In this document: positions 1 through 9,306 of the stretch, one piece after another
How the letters are laid out: each line of letters begins with the position of its first letter
Numbering within the stretch: the first letter of the stretch is position 1
NCBI GenBank assembly: GCA_947473475.1
Contig: CANJBZ010000018.1
Span: forward strand, 19,745 to 83,744
DNA: 64,000 bases
Origin: Alphaproteobacteria bacterium
GTDB taxonomy: Bacteria; Pseudomonadota; Alphaproteobacteria; Micropepsales; Micropepsaceae
Direction: 5' to 3'
Notes under the pieces: model-generated
What the model was told of the DNA's origin: nothing
Databases searched by the model: none
What the model saw: only the letters and a program-made list of their open reading frames with translations
Position numbers and translations under genes: made by a program

Positions 1-996
1 TACTATTTCGGCCGTCTCGATCATCCCGCGACTCAGGTGGTGCTGATCGCCTATCTGGCCGTCGCGGTCCTGACGGTTCTGGGCCTGCACTTCCTCGAAT
101 CCTGGCCGGTCCCGGACCAGCTGTTCAAGAAGGGCCGCCCCGTCCTGTCCATGCTGAGCCAGTTCAGCCTCGGCGGCTTGTGGAGCGCGTTCCTGATCTT
201 CTATGGGCGGAGCGCGGTTATCTCCACCTCCTGGCCGTTCCTGGTCCTGCTCGCGGGCATGCTGATCGGCAACGAAGTCTTCCGCAAATACCACGCGCGG
301 CTGGCCTTCACCTGCACGCTGCTGTTCTTCGCGCTGTTTTCCTACGCGATCTTCGCGGTGCCGATGGTCACCGGCCAAATGGGTCCCCGGACCTTTCTGA
401 CCAGCGGCGCCGTGTCGGTGGCATTATTCCTGATGGTCCTGTTTGCGCTGCGCGTCATCGGGCGCGAGCGCATCGAGCAAGCGTGGCGCGGGATCGTCCT
501 TGGCTCCGCCGCGGTTTATGCGGCGCTGAATGTCTTCTACTACACCAACATTCTGCCGCCGTTGCCCTTGGCGCTCTCCAGCGCCGGCGTCTACCAGAGC
601 CTGACAAAGGACGGCGACGTGTATCGTGCCTCCTCCGAAGATCAGAACTGGCTGCAAACACCAGGCGCCATGCCGGTGATGCATATGGCGCCGGGCGGCA
701 AGCTCTATCTGTTCAGCGCCGTATTCGCGCCCATCATGATCAAGACCGACGTGCTGCACATCTGGCAGCGCTTCGACGATGCCTCCGGCATGTGGCGCAC
801 AGTGTCGCGAGTCAGCTTCCCAATTCACGGGGGGCGTGAAGGCGGCTACCGCGGCTACTCCATCAAATCCGCGCCCCAGACCGGCCGCTGGCGCGTGAAC
901 ATCGAAACGCCGGACGGCCTGCTGATAGGACGCGTGCCCTTCATGGTTGCCGCCGCCAATGGCGCCATGAAACGTGTCGAGCAGGTTTTGCGCTGA
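1..996 (+). CDS. DUF2914 domain membrane protein (5' partial)
   Basis: The reading frame is open to the first base of the window, so the gene starts upstream; a GTG at 37 is only an internal candidate. The visible N-terminal two thirds is a series of hydrophobic helices, about five or six membrane spans. The C-terminal 110 residues form a soluble domain with a conserved pattern (HIWQRFD, SRVSFPIHGGREGGYRGYS, GRWRVNIETPDG) that I recognise as DUF2914, a domain found at the C-terminus of membrane or secreted bacterial proteins with no known activity. It converges with the beta-propeller gene, only 2 bp from its stop. The function is unknown; the family call is fairly sure. Confidence 0.75.
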   Translation, partial: YYFGRLDHPATQVVLIAYLAVAVLTVLGLHFLESWPVPDQLFKKGRPVLSMLSQFSLGGLWSAFLIFYGRSAVISTSWPFLVLLAGMLIGNEVFRKYHARLAFTCTLLFFALFSYAIFAVPMVTGQMGPRTFLTSGAVSVALFLMVLFALRVIGRERIEQAWRGIVLGSAAVYAALNVFYYTNILPPLPLALSSAGVYQSLTKDGDVYRASSEDQNWLQTPGAMPVMHMAPGGKLYLFSAVFAPIMIKTDVLHIWQRFDDASGMWRTVSRVSFPIHGGREGGYRGYSIKSAPQTGRWRVNIETPDGLLIGRVPFMVAAANGAMKRVEQVLR

Positions 997-998
997 AG

Positions 999-2966
999 TT
1001 ACTGCGGCCCCACCCGCCAGAGTGTGGCGTGACCGGTCTTATCGATCGTAACGGCGCGCAAAGCGCCTTGCCGGCTTACAAAATCATTGCCGTTGAGGCG
1101 TACATCACAAGCCAGCAATTGCCGGCCCGTTCTTGCATCGCCAAGCTCGAACGTCGACGTCCCACCAGCAATGGACCAACCCGGCAACCCCACACTGTCC
1201 ACGTTGTGGAGAAACCAAATGCGCCCGTGCTCCTGCACGATGTCCGTGACGCCACCCAGGCCCGAGAGTTTCGCGATGCGCCTATTTTCTGAAATATCCC
1301 ACAATTCATCCTTGAAAAGTGTCGCTTGCTTCAGAGCATAGATATGGTCTCCAAAAATCTTCCACGTGACGTTGATCGAACTCTCGCTCGTTTTTTCCAA
1401 TTTGGCGAGCAAGATGCCAGTGCGCGTGCTCCAGAGAGCGCTTGTGGCGCCATCCGATATGATCAGCCGCTCTTCGGGTGATTGTGCGCCCGGTCTCGGC
1501 CGCACATAGGGGGGCGGATTTGGTCCGTATTGGAGATACTCACCGTAGCCGTTAAGGGAACCGGACTCACGATTTTCACTGTTTACAAACGAGACGCTTA
1601 AGAAATCCAAATGGAATTGTTTGCCCAGGGTTGCCACGTGGCGTCCATCGCGGGTCGCCCAGAGATCAGCGGAGCCCTGTTCGGTAATCGTCACGAGCCA
1701 GGCGCCATTTGGCGATTGCACATAGCCTCCTTCGCCAAACACTCGTAGTCGCTTGCCAGACCGTACATCCCAAAGGGAAGCAACATTTGCGCTGTCCGAG
1801 GTAATGAGGCGCGATCCATCCAACGAGAAGGCAAATTCACCCGTTGGATAAGGGACTGGTATCGCCGTGTGTCCAGATGGGCTTTCCGAAAAATCGCGGG
1901 TGAGTTCCGCTGCCGTGGCGAAACGCCCAAGCGAAACCAATGTACGGCCATCCGGGATCCGTATCAGTGACGCGTGGCCGTCTTTGTCGCGGACAACCGC
2001 GGAGCGCCCATCCGGTGCGAACTGCACGTCAAAATCCAACAAATAATATGGAACGTCGGCTGGTAGATCGGAGAACTCGCGGATAACGCGCCCATCTTTC
2101 GTGTCGATAATGCGAGTCCGATGTTCCTCGGTGGCAACCACAAACTTCCCATCGACGCTGAAGCGAGCATGCCATGCACGCCCCAGTGCCGAGCGATTCA
2201 GAATTTTACCGGTCTTCGCATCAATCAGTATGCCGGTGGAATAGGTTTCCAACAGCCGCAAGCCGTCGCGATTGATCCTCCAATCCATTTCTGTCGATGG
2301 ATCGTCATTCAAATAATTGAGAATTGTCTCGCCAGTGACGGCATCCAATTCCGCCAATTCTCCCCGCAGATTATCCTGTGTCGTCGCAAACAAGCGTGTG
2401 CCATCTTCGGAAAAAGCAATGTTGGCGATTTTTTCTGTAAGCTGCCGCTCAATCACCTTGCCGCTTTGTCTATCGAACAATGCAACAGTGGCGTTTCCTG
2501 TCAGGACAGCCACATGGTTGCTGTCACGTGATATAGCCCTCGATGAAGCTCCAAACCCGAAGTCCGCAATTTTCTGTCCGATCCGCACATCCCATAGCTG
2601 AACGTAACCGACAGGATTTTCCCAGAGCTGCAGCTTTCTATCGAGGGTTTCGTCGATGAAAGTCGGGGCGCCACCCGATCCGGGCGGGTAGAGGACATGG
2701 TGAACGGCAGAGCGCGCGTTCCAAACTGTGCCGCTGCCGTCTTTGCCTACTACGGGTAACCAGGCGTCGATCTCATCGTCAACGTCGATATAGCTGCCGA
2801 TGATCCCAAAATCGGCGATTGGGACGATGGCGCGGGTGCCGGTGGCGTCAGGGCTAACGGTGCAGCTTGCTGGCACAGGAATGGCGGATGGCGGCGGTTG
2901 GTCGGCAGCTACTGCGCTCGCGGAAAGCGACGCGGCGGCGAGAATTGCGATATCCTTTATGCGCAT
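999..2966 (-). CDS. Secreted WD40-like beta-propeller protein
   Basis: A 655-residue protein. I chose the ATG at 2966 because GGGAGGGG lies just upstream and the first 21 residues (MRIKDIAILAAASLSASAVA) are a clean Sec signal peptide; an in-frame start at 3011 would bury it. The mature part repeats blade-like segments ending in x-W/LWD-x-R-x-G-K (LWDVRIGQK, LFDRQSGKV, LWDVRSGKR, LWATRDGRH, LWSTRTGIL), the hallmark of WD40/YVTN-type propellers, probably seven or more blades. Such proteins usually are periplasmic interaction scaffolds; no catalytic motif is seen. The gene is visibly AT-richer than its neighbours and uses less biased codons, which suggests later acquisition. Partner and role are unknown. 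Confidence 0.7.
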   Translation of the reverse strand: MRIKDIAILAAASLSASAVAADQPPPSAIPVPASCTVSPDATGTRAIVPIADFGIIGSYIDVDDEIDAWLPVVGKDGSGTVWNARSAVHHVLYPPGSGGAPTFIDETLDRKLQLWENPVGYVQLWDVRIGQKIADFGFGASSRAISRDSNHVAVLTGNATVALFDRQSGKVIERQLTEKIANIAFSEDGTRLFATTQDNLRGELAELDAVTGETILNYLNDDPSTEMDWRINRDGLRLLETYSTGILIDAKTGKILNRSALGRAWHARFSVDGKFVVATEEHRTRIIDTKDGRVIREFSDLPADVPYYLLDFDVQFAPDGRSAVVRDKDGHASLIRIPDGRTLVSLGRFATAAELTRDFSESPSGHTAIPVPYPTGEFAFSLDGSRLITSDSANVASLWDVRSGKRLRVFGEGGYVQSPNGAWLVTITEQGSADLWATRDGRHVATLGKQFHLDFLSVSFVNSENRESGSLNGYGEYLQYGPNPPPYVRPRPGAQSPEERLIISDGATSALWSTRTGILLAKLEKTSESSINVTWKIFGDHIYALKQATLFKDELWDISENRRIAKLSGLGGVTDIVQEHGRIWFLHNVDSVGLPGWSIAGGTSTFELGDARTGRQLLACDVRLNGNDFVSRQGALRAVTIDKTGHATLWRVGPQ

Positions 2967-3026
2967 GGCGTTTCCCCTCCCTAAGTCTAGGAAAACCTTA
3001 TACCGGTCCACAATCCCTTTGGTTAA

Positions 3027-3626
3027 TTAGACGGTTGGTTTGCGGGGCGGGACGACGTCTTTGAAATCTACCGAGCTTTTCCACGCCGGTTCGGGCGGGG
3101 CGCAGTTTGCTTGCGGCACGTAATCCGACGGCGCGATAAGCTCTGTTTTCGGGATGTAACGCGGGCAGTTGGGAAAAACATGTGTCGGCGTGATGCGGAC
3201 CAGCACCTGGCCGCCGGGGCAACCCGCCAGCAGCGGATCGTCGAAGCTCAATTCCGCGGTGCCATTCACGCGCAAGCGCCGGGGCCGTTCGCCCATCAGG
3301 ATGAAAAGCAGCCCGACATGCGGGTTGGCGCGCACATTGCCAAGGCTTTTGAACATCCCGTTGCCGTCGTAATCGGGGTAGACCAGCAGCGTCGGCGTAA
3401 CCACCTGCACAAACCCCGGCGCGCCGCCTTTGAAGGAGCAGTCCGGCTGTCCGTCCGCGTCCGCCGTCGCGAGAAAGAAGAAGGCGGAGGCCTCAATGAA
3501 GTCCTTATCGGACTCGGTAAACGCGGTTTGATGCAGCCGCTCCTCAAGGCGGTCGGCCAACGCTTCGGTGCCGAACCTCCTCTGAAGCTCGCGATTGCCC
3601 TCGAGGTACATCGACATGGCGTACAC
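3027..3626 (-). CDS. Pyridoxamine 5'-phosphate oxidase-family FMN-binding protein
   Basis: A 199-residue single-domain protein. The split-barrel FMN fold is indicated by FFFLATADADGQPDCSFKGG near residues 49-68, followed by LLVYPDYDGNGMFKSLGNVRANPHVGLLFI and LRVNGTAEL. These match the pyridoxamine oxidase-like group that binds FMN or F420-type cofactors and acts as small oxidoreductases; the true PdxH substrate-binding C-terminus is not present, so vitamin B6 synthesis is not implied. The length is normal for the group. It lies 60 bp upstream of the propeller gene on the same strand and diverges from the acyl synthetase gene. The substrate is unknown. Confidence 0.75.
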   Translation of the reverse strand: MYAMSMYLEGNRELQRRFGTEALADRLEERLHQTAFTESDKDFIEASAFFFLATADADGQPDCSFKGGAPGFVQVVTPTLLVYPDYDGNGMFKSLGNVRANPHVGLLFILMGERPRRLRVNGTAELSFDDPLLAGCPGGQVLVRITPTHVFPNCPRYIPKTELIAPSDYVPQANCAPPEPAWKSSVDFKDVVPPRKPTV

Positions 3627-3737
3627 CTGCTGACAGACAGTTGAGACCGCGCGACACTAGCACGGTGGGCGGCCCGCTTTGTCGGGCGCAACACCTGGGC
3701 TAGTTTCAGGTTTGTTCGTCATCTTTTGGGGGAATGT

Positions 3738-5324
3738 TTGGCCGAATCCGCACCTGCCTATAATCCGGCACACGCGCGGCGCACGATTTTCGGTGCGCTG
3801 GTGGAATCCGGCCGTGCCTTCGGCAAGAAGACGCCCATCCTCGTTGATGGCGACGAGCGCACCCTCTCCTATCAAGAGTTGACCCGCGCCTCTCTCGCAC
3901 TCGGCCACGCCCTGAAACGAGCCACCGCTTCCGGTGAGGCGGTCGGCGTGCTGCTGCCAACCGGGATCGGCTCCATGGTTTCGGTGTTCGCGCTCTCGGC
4001 CTATGGGCGGGTGCCGGCGATGCTGAACTTCACCGCCGGTTTCCAAAGCCTGCGCGCGGCGCTGAGGGCGGCGAACATCAAAAGCATCGTCACCGCTCAC
4101 CGCTTTATAGAGGTTGGCAAACTTGAGGCATTGGAAGCCGAGCTGAAAAAGCACGCGACGCTGGTCTATCTGGAAGACCTGCGGGAATCGCTTTCCGCCT
4201 CGGACAAGGCCGCCGCCGCGCTGGGTTCGTTCTTCCCCTGGCTGTTTGCAGCGCATCCCTCGCCCGATGCGCCGGCGGTCATCCTGTTCACCTCAGGCAC
4301 CGAGGGTGAGCCGAAGGGCGTCGTGCTTTCGCATGCCAATATCCTGGCCAATGTCGAACAGGTGCGGGCGCATGTTCTGTTTTACCGCACGGACGTGGTC
4401 ATCAATCCGCTGCCGGCGTTCCACTCTTTCGGCCTGACCGTCGGCTGTTTCATGCCGATCTATCTCGGCCTTAAAGCCGTGCTGCACCCGTCACCGCGCC
4501 AGCCACATGAAATCGTGCGGCGCATTCGCGAACACCGCGTTACGATCCTTCTCGGAACCGACACTTTTGTTTCGCAATATGTGCGCGCCGCCGCCGACGG
4601 CGATCTGTCCAGCCTGCGGCTGGCGGTTTGCGGCGCCGAGCGGCTACGCGATGAGACGCGCCAGCTCATCAAGCGCAAATACAATGTCGAACTGCTCGAA
4701 GGCTATGGCGTCACCGAAGCGGCCCCCGTCATTTCCGCCAACCAGGTGGGCGCCAACCGGGCGGGCTCCGTCGGCCATGTCGTTCCGCATATGGAATGCC
4801 GCATCGATCCGGTCGAAGGCATTCACGAAGGCGGACGGCTCATGGTCAAAGGCCCCAACGTGATGCTTGGCTATTTGCGGCCCGAACAACCCGGCAAGAT
4901 CGTCCCGCCCGAGGATGGCTGGCACGATACCGGCGATATCGTGTCGATGGACGAAGAGGGCTTCCTCGACATTCGTGGACGGCTGAAGCGCTTTGCCAAA
5001 ATCGGCGGCGAAATGGTGTCGCTCACCGTCGTCGAAAATTGCGCATCTGCATTGTGGCCCGACCACGCCCACGCCGCGATCGCCGTTCCCGATGGACGTA
5101 AAGGCGAAGCCGTCGTCCTGATGACAACAAACCCAGACGCAGACCGCGGCGATCTTCTTGTCTGGGTGCGCAATCATGGCGTTCCGGAACTCGCCGTTCC
5201 CAAACGCGTTATCCCGGTTTCCGACATACCCGTCCTCGGCACGGGCAAAACCGACTATGTCGGTGTCGCCAAATTGGCGTCGGAAGTTGCCGGCACCCTC
5301 CCATCGTCCGTACCCGAACTATAA
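3738..5324 (+). CDS. AMP-binding acyl-CoA/acyl-ACP synthetase-like protein
   Basis: A 528-residue adenylate-forming enzyme. The signature motifs are all visible: the phosphate loop LFTSGTEGEPKGVVLSH, the adenine motif GYGVTEAAPV, HDTGDIVSMDEEGFLDIRGR, and the C-terminal lysine in PVLGTGKTDY. It should activate a carboxylic acid with ATP and pass it to CoA or ACP. The overall pattern, including FHSFGLTVGCFMP and ILLGTDTFVSQY, resembles the synthetase half of the Aas (2-acylglycerophosphoethanolamine acyltransferase/acyl-ACP synthetase) family, but the PlsC-like acyltransferase half is absent. The start is not certain: TTG at 3738 follows a GGGGGA stretch, and a TTG at 3726 is also in frame. 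Substrate not deducible from sequence. Confidence 0.75.
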   Translation: MAESAPAYNPAHARRTIFGALVESGRAFGKKTPILVDGDERTLSYQELTRASLALGHALKRATASGEAVGVLLPTGIGSMVSVFALSAYGRVPAMLNFTAGFQSLRAALRAANIKSIVTAHRFIEVGKLEALEAELKKHATLVYLEDLRESLSASDKAAAALGSFFPWLFAAHPSPDAPAVILFTSGTEGEPKGVVLSHANILANVEQVRAHVLFYRTDVVINPLPAFHSFGLTVGCFMPIYLGLKAVLHPSPRQPHEIVRRIREHRVTILLGTDTFVSQYVRAAADGDLSSLRLAVCGAERLRDETRQLIKRKYNVELLEGYGVTEAAPVISANQVGANRAGSVGHVVPHMECRIDPVEGIHEGGRLMVKGPNVMLGYLRPEQPGKIVPPEDGWHDTGDIVSMDEEGFLDIRGRLKRFAKIGGEMVSLTVVENCASALWPDHAHAAIAVPDGRKGEAVVLMTTNPDADRGDLLVWVRNHGVPELAVPKRVIPVSDIPVLGTGKTDYVGVAKLASEVAGTLPSSVPEL

Positions 5325-5342
5325 GTATTGGTCCAATACGCC

Positions 5343-5579
5343 CTATTCAGCCGCTATCTGATTGTCGCGCTGGAGCAGTTGAAGGGCCTCCGCGATGACA
5401 TCGGGATGTTTGCTGGCGAACTGAATTTCATAACCTAATGGATTGCCATCTTCGCCGATATCGACGGCGAAGTCGCGGTCATCATGCGCGATGGTGTGCG
5501 CGACACGACCCTCACGCACGGTGATGTACATCGTGTCGGTGGAGCGATCGTAAACCACGTTAGAGTTCGCTTGTGTCAT
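5343..5579 (-). CDS. DUF2283 domain-containing protein
   Basis: A 78-residue protein with the DUF2283 pattern: VVYDRSTDTMYITV near the start, then DFAVDIGEDGNPLGYEIQFAS. DUF2283 proteins are small and often lie next to DUF4258 toxins or other short partners; no such partner is present here, because the upstream 90 bp hold only GC-rich hairpins. It converges with the AMP-binding gene (18 bp apart). The role is unknown; an orphan antitoxin-like gene is possible but only an inference. Confidence 0.7.
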   Translation of the reverse strand: MTQANSNVVYDRSTDTMYITVREGRVAHTIAHDDRDFAVDIGEDGNPLGYEIQFASKHPDVIAEALQLLQRDNQIAAE

Positions 5580-5599
5580 CGGGCAACTCTAACATTCTA

Positions 5600-5664
5600 T
5601 CCAGTGCGTGGCCGCCCCCTCCACCGCTTCGCGGTCCCCCTCCCCCGCTACGCGGGGGAGGAAT
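5600..5664. repeat. GC-rich intergenic hairpin element
   Basis: Two adjacent hairpins fill the gap below the molybdopterin-enzyme gene. ACCGC-TTC-GCGGT is followed by a perfect 10-bp stem, CCTCCCCCGC (5639-5648) and GCGGGGGAGG (5652-5661), with loop TAC. Similar C-rich/G-rich hairpins occur at 32851-32898 and 51822-51846. It sits just past the stop of the leftward gene, so it may end that transcript, but there is no U-tract. Confidence 0.65.
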
Positions 5665-5667
5665 GGG

Positions 5668-7959
5668 TTACGCGACGTTCGCGGCGCGCCACACCTTTTC
5701 CGGGGTTGCCGGCATGTCGATGTGAGCAACGCCAAGGGCGTCCGAGATCGCTCCGATGATGGCGGGCAACGCGCCGATGGTGCCTGCTTCGCCTGCGCCT
5801 TTGGCCCCGAGCGGATTGGTGAGGCACGGCACCTCGTTATAGGAGATATCCAGGTCGGGCATGTTGTCCGCGCGCGGCATCACGTAATCGGCGAACGTCG
5901 CCGTCATGAGCTGACCGGAGTTGGGATCGTAGACGCAATCTTCGAACAGCGCCTGACCGAGGCCCTGCGCAACGCCGCCGTGGATTTGCCCGTCGACGAT
6001 CAGCGGATTGATAACAACGCCGACATCATCGACGATGACATAGCGGTCGAACGCAACGGTGCCCGTTTCCGGGTCCACTTCGACTTCGCAAATGTGGCAG
6101 CCATTCGGGAATGTCGGCGGCGACTCGAATGACGCCTGTTCGTCCAGACCGCTCTCGAAGCCCGGCAGTTTCTCCCGCTTCAGCGTCAATGCGAGTTCGG
6201 TAACTCCGATTTTCCGCTGCGTCCCCGTAACGAAGAACTGGCCGGCGCCTTCAGCGACTTCGAAGTCCACCTCCGCGCCGCCCGCTTGCAGCACTTGTCC
6301 AGCAGCAACTTTTCCCTTCTTGACGACACCATCCATCGCGAGGGCCATGGCGTTACCGGAGGCCTGTAGGGAGCGCGAACCCACGGTGCCGCCGCCCGCC
6401 AAACCATCGTCCGTATCGCCCTGTTTGATGATGATGGAGTCGAAAGGCACGCCCAACCGCTCGGCAATTAATTGCGCGAAGGTCGTCTCATGGCCCTGCC
6501 CATTCGATTGGGTCGCCAAATAGACCTCGACCGCGCCATTGTCGGTAAAGTGGATCTTGCCCGGCTCCGGTCCCGGCGGACCGCCGGACGCTTCGAAATA
6601 ATAGGCCACGCCCCGGCCGCGCTTCTTTCCGCGTGCTTCGGATTGCTGACGGCGCGCAGCGAAACCGTTCCAATCGGCCCGGCGCGCGGCTTCATCGAGA
6701 TTGGTGGCGAAATCGCCCGAATCGATCGAGAGCCCTTTCCAGTTACGGTAGGGCAATTCCTCCGGCCGGATCAGATTGCGCCGTCGAATCTCCAACGCAT
6801 CCATGCCCAAGGCGTTCGCCGCCTGATCCATCAAGCGCTCGGTGACATAGATCGCCTCGGGACGCCCCGCGCCGCGATAGGACGTGACCGTCTGGGTGTT
6901 GGTGAAATAGCCGCGCACTCGCGCATACACGAGCGGCACGCGGTAGACGCCGCCCATGACGCGCAAACCCGAGGTCGGGATATGCGGCCCCACGTGAGTC
7001 ATGTACGCGCCCATATTGGCGATGCTGTCGAGCCGAAGCGCGAGAATTTGCCCGGCGGCGTCCAGGGCCATCTCGCCCTTCATCTTGACGTCGCGGCCGT
7101 GGCCATCGCCGACAAAGGCCTCCATGCGCTCGCCGATCCACTTCACCGGACGTCCCAGCGATTTCGCTGCGAACAGAACGATTGCCTGTTCGATGGCCGC
7201 CGAGTTCTTCAGCCCGAAGCCGCCGCCAACATCGGGGGTGATGACGCGCAAATTGTCCGCCGGGATTTTCATCATGACCGCGACCTTGTCGCGGATGCCG
7301 CTTGAACCCTGGCTGGAGGTGTAAAGCGTGTAACGGCCGGCCTCGTAGACGCCGATAGCGCCGCGGGGCTCCATCGGGCTCGGCACCACGCGGTTCTGCA
7401 CCACCTCAACCGAAACGGTCTTGGCCGCAGCAACGAAGGCGGCCTCGCACGCTGCCGCATTACCGTCAGCCCAGTCGAACACCAAATTTCCGGGCGCCTC
7501 GTCCCATACCGGCGGCGCTCCGGGCGCCGTTTCGAGCGTACCGGCGGCTCCCAACGGCTCGTAGTCCACATCGACGAGTTCGGCCGCGTCCTTCGCCGCC
7601 GCAGGGGTCGTCGCTATGACAACCGCGACCGCCTCGCCCGAGAACCGGACTTTCTCTTTCGGAAACAGCATCTTAGGCGATTGCGCTATGGCGGAACCGT
7701 CGCGGTTCTTGAAGGCGCCGCGAACCGGCACAAAGCTGGTTTCGGGAAGGTCATCGGCAGTCATCACGGCCAAAACGCCCTCCGCCGCGCGCGCCGCCCC
7801 GGCATCGATCCCGCGAAGAACGGCGTGCGCATGGGGGCTACGGACGAAATAGGCGTAGGCCGTATTTGCGAGCTGGATGTCGTCCAGATACCGGCCCTTG
7901 CCGCTCACCAGCCGGACATCTTCCTTCCGGCGAACCGGTTGTCCCATTCCGAATTTCAT
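5668..7959 (-). CDS. Xanthine dehydrogenase/CoxL-family molybdopterin-binding subunit
   Basis: A 763-residue large subunit of a molybdenum hydroxylase. The ATG at 7959 has AGAGGA upstream and begins the family's usual MKFGMGQPVRRKEDVRLVSGKGRYLDD. Visible motifs are SPHAHA, GGGFGLKNS, SYRGAGRPEA and KGAGEAGTIGALPA; the last carries the catalytic glutamate of the family. The active-site loop reads AYRGAGR-like instead of the AYRCSFR of true form I CO dehydrogenase, so CO oxidation should not be assumed. The FAD (M) and iron-sulfur (S) subunit genes that normally accompany this subunit are not adjacent and not in the window. It is divergent from the DUF2336 gene. Substrate unknown; family assignment secure. 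Confidence 0.85.
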   Translation of the reverse strand: MKFGMGQPVRRKEDVRLVSGKGRYLDDIQLANTAYAYFVRSPHAHAVLRGIDAGAARAAEGVLAVMTADDLPETSFVPVRGAFKNRDGSAIAQSPKMLFPKEKVRFSGEAVAVVIATTPAAAKDAAELVDVDYEPLGAAGTLETAPGAPPVWDEAPGNLVFDWADGNAAACEAAFVAAAKTVSVEVVQNRVVPSPMEPRGAIGVYEAGRYTLYTSSQGSSGIRDKVAVMMKIPADNLRVITPDVGGGFGLKNSAAIEQAIVLFAAKSLGRPVKWIGERMEAFVGDGHGRDVKMKGEMALDAAGQILALRLDSIANMGAYMTHVGPHIPTSGLRVMGGVYRVPLVYARVRGYFTNTQTVTSYRGAGRPEAIYVTERLMDQAANALGMDALEIRRRNLIRPEELPYRNWKGLSIDSGDFATNLDEAARRADWNGFAARRQQSEARGKKRGRGVAYYFEASGGPPGPEPGKIHFTDNGAVEVYLATQSNGQGHETTFAQLIAERLGVPFDSIIIKQGDTDDGLAGGGTVGSRSLQASGNAMALAMDGVVKKGKVAAGQVLQAGGAEVDFEVAEGAGQFFVTGTQRKIGVTELALTLKREKLPGFESGLDEQASFESPPTFPNGCHICEVEVDPETGTVAFDRYVIVDDVGVVINPLIVDGQIHGGVAQGLGQALFEDCVYDPNSGQLMTATFADYVMPRADNMPDLDISYNEVPCLTNPLGAKGAGEAGTIGALPAIIGAISDALGVAHIDMPATPEKVWRAANVA

Positions 7960-8035
7960 AAAGCGTCCTCTTACCGTCAGGTCCGGCAAAGCTGATTTAG
8001 ATTGTCGTCTAAAGTTCAGACCATTCTAAACCGCT

Positions 8036-8050
8036 TTAATATCACGTTAA
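8036..8050. promoter_or_regulatory. Perfect CtrA-type box TTAA-N7-TTAA
   Basis: TTAA at 8036-8039, seven bases (TATCACG), then TTAA at 8047-8050, exactly the full binding site of the cell-cycle regulator CtrA of alphaproteobacteria. It lies 62 bp upstream of the DUF2336 start and 77 bp upstream of the divergent molybdopterin-enzyme gene, a sensible position for control of either. Binding is inferred from the motif only. Confidence 0.6.
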
Positions 8051-8111
8051 TTATCGTTGCCTATGGTGTAACCGAACCGGCGAGCGTCTCTCGCCGAGAG
8101 AGGCTCTTCTC

Positions 8112-9185
8112 TTGTCGTTGCGTCAGGGCAATTCCTCCGATCTTTCGCTGCTTGCCGAAGCTGCAAGCGGACCCAAAACGCGCTTCGACGATATTTATCT
8201 GGCAGTGGCCACCCTCCTCGAACGTCAGAGCGGCTCATTTGCCGAAACTGAGCGCGGCCTTGCAACCGACATCCTGAAACGGCTGTCCAAAGACGTCGAA
8301 ATGGAGATTCGGATTGGCGTGGCCCAGCGGCTGGCGGACAATCCGGCCGCTCCGCTCGAGCTCATTCTTCTGCTGGCCGACGATTCGATCGAAGTGGCGC
8401 GCCCGATCCTCGCCCGCAGCCAAGTCTTGAGCGACGTCAATCTCGTCCAAATCGTCCAAACAGGGTCCGGGGACCATCAGGTGGTCATCGCCGAGCGCCC
8501 GGAAATCGGCCAAACGGTGAGCGCGGCCCTGGCACGTTCAGCGTGTGAAGCGGCCCTGATTGCTCTACTGAGAAACAAGACTGCCAAGGTCGGCCGCGAT
8601 ACCTTCGAACATCTCAGCGAGCGTGCCCGCAGATCCTCCGCTCTGCAAGCGCCGCTGATCGAGCGCGCCGACCTGCCCAACGAACTGGTGCAGCGGCTGT
8701 ATGTCTGGGTTTCCGCTGCGCTGAAGACGGCGTTGGCCCAGCGGTACCCTGAAGCCGCGCGGGGCCTGGCGTCCGCTATTGAGGAAACCGGCCCCCAATC
8801 GGGCGAGACTCCGGTCACAGGCGTCAACGCGCGCAAGCTGGTCGAAAAGCTCTATGCTTCCGGCCAGTTGCGGGCATCCTTACTGATCAAGGTCTTGCAT
8901 CAGGGCCAGATGGAACTGTTCGATTATGCCTTTGCCACCCTGCTCCATATGGATGTGGAGACGATGCGCAAGGCGCTGTACGGCAACAATCCCATGATGG
9001 TGGCGCTGGCCTGCCGGGCCGCTGGGATCGACCGCTCGGTGTTCCAGACCGTCTTTAACCTGTCCCGGCATCACCGGCGCGTAGCCGCCAAGCTCTCCGA
9101 TACGGACCAGAGCCAGATCGGCCTGATCTTCAGCCAGGTGAAAAAAGGCGAAGCCCTGGACAAACTTAAAAGCGCCGCCGCCTAG
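8112..9185 (+). CDS. DUF2336 domain-containing protein
   Basis: A 357-residue soluble, mostly helical protein. The pattern [42 protein letters not shown] at residues 59-100 and the following helical repeats match DUF2336, an alphaproteobacterial family resembling HEAT repeats and of unknown function. The start is a TTG at 8112 preceded by GAGAGAGG; a second TTG lies 6 bp on. A perfect CtrA box is upstream, suggesting cell-cycle or motility-linked expression. The stop codon TAG lies inside a dispersed repeat (9183-9242). A Lys/Ala-rich tail ends the protein. Confidence 0.75.
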   Translation: MSLRQGNSSDLSLLAEAASGPKTRFDDIYLAVATLLERQSGSFAETERGLATDILKRLSKDVEMEIRIGVAQRLADNPAAPLELILLLADDSIEVARPILARSQVLSDVNLVQIVQTGSGDHQVVIAERPEIGQTVSAALARSACEAALIALLRNKTAKVGRDTFEHLSERARRSSALQAPLIERADLPNELVQRLYVWVSAALKTALAQRYPEAARGLASAIEETGPQSGETPVTGVNARKLVEKLYASGQLRASLLIKVLHQGQMELFDYAFATLLHMDVETMRKALYGNNPMMVALACRAAGIDRSVFQTVFNLSRHHRRVAAKLSDTDQSQIGLIFSQVKKGEALDKLKSAAA

Positions 9186-9242
9186 AGCGCAATCCGGCAA
9201 AGTGGACGTTCGGTTCGCCGCTGGATTGCGCGGTAAACCAAG
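9183..9242. repeat. Dispersed hairpin repeat, copy 1
   Basis: A 60-bp element beginning TAGAGCGCAATCCGGC and ending GCGGTAAACCAAG. A near-identical 59-bp copy lies at 48655-48713. The ends GCGCAATCC and GGATTGCGC are inverted repeats, so the RNA folds into a hairpin. The first three bases are the stop codon of the DUF2336 gene. Confidence 0.75.
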
Positions 9243-9306
9243 AGCCGCCCCGCCCTTCGTTAGACTCTATTGGAAATATCGGCTCCGGCTCGCTATATGT
9301 AAGCCC

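Noticed and set aside
3020..3035. CtrA site near TTAATTAG
   Set aside because: The second TTAA with seven-base spacing is absent.
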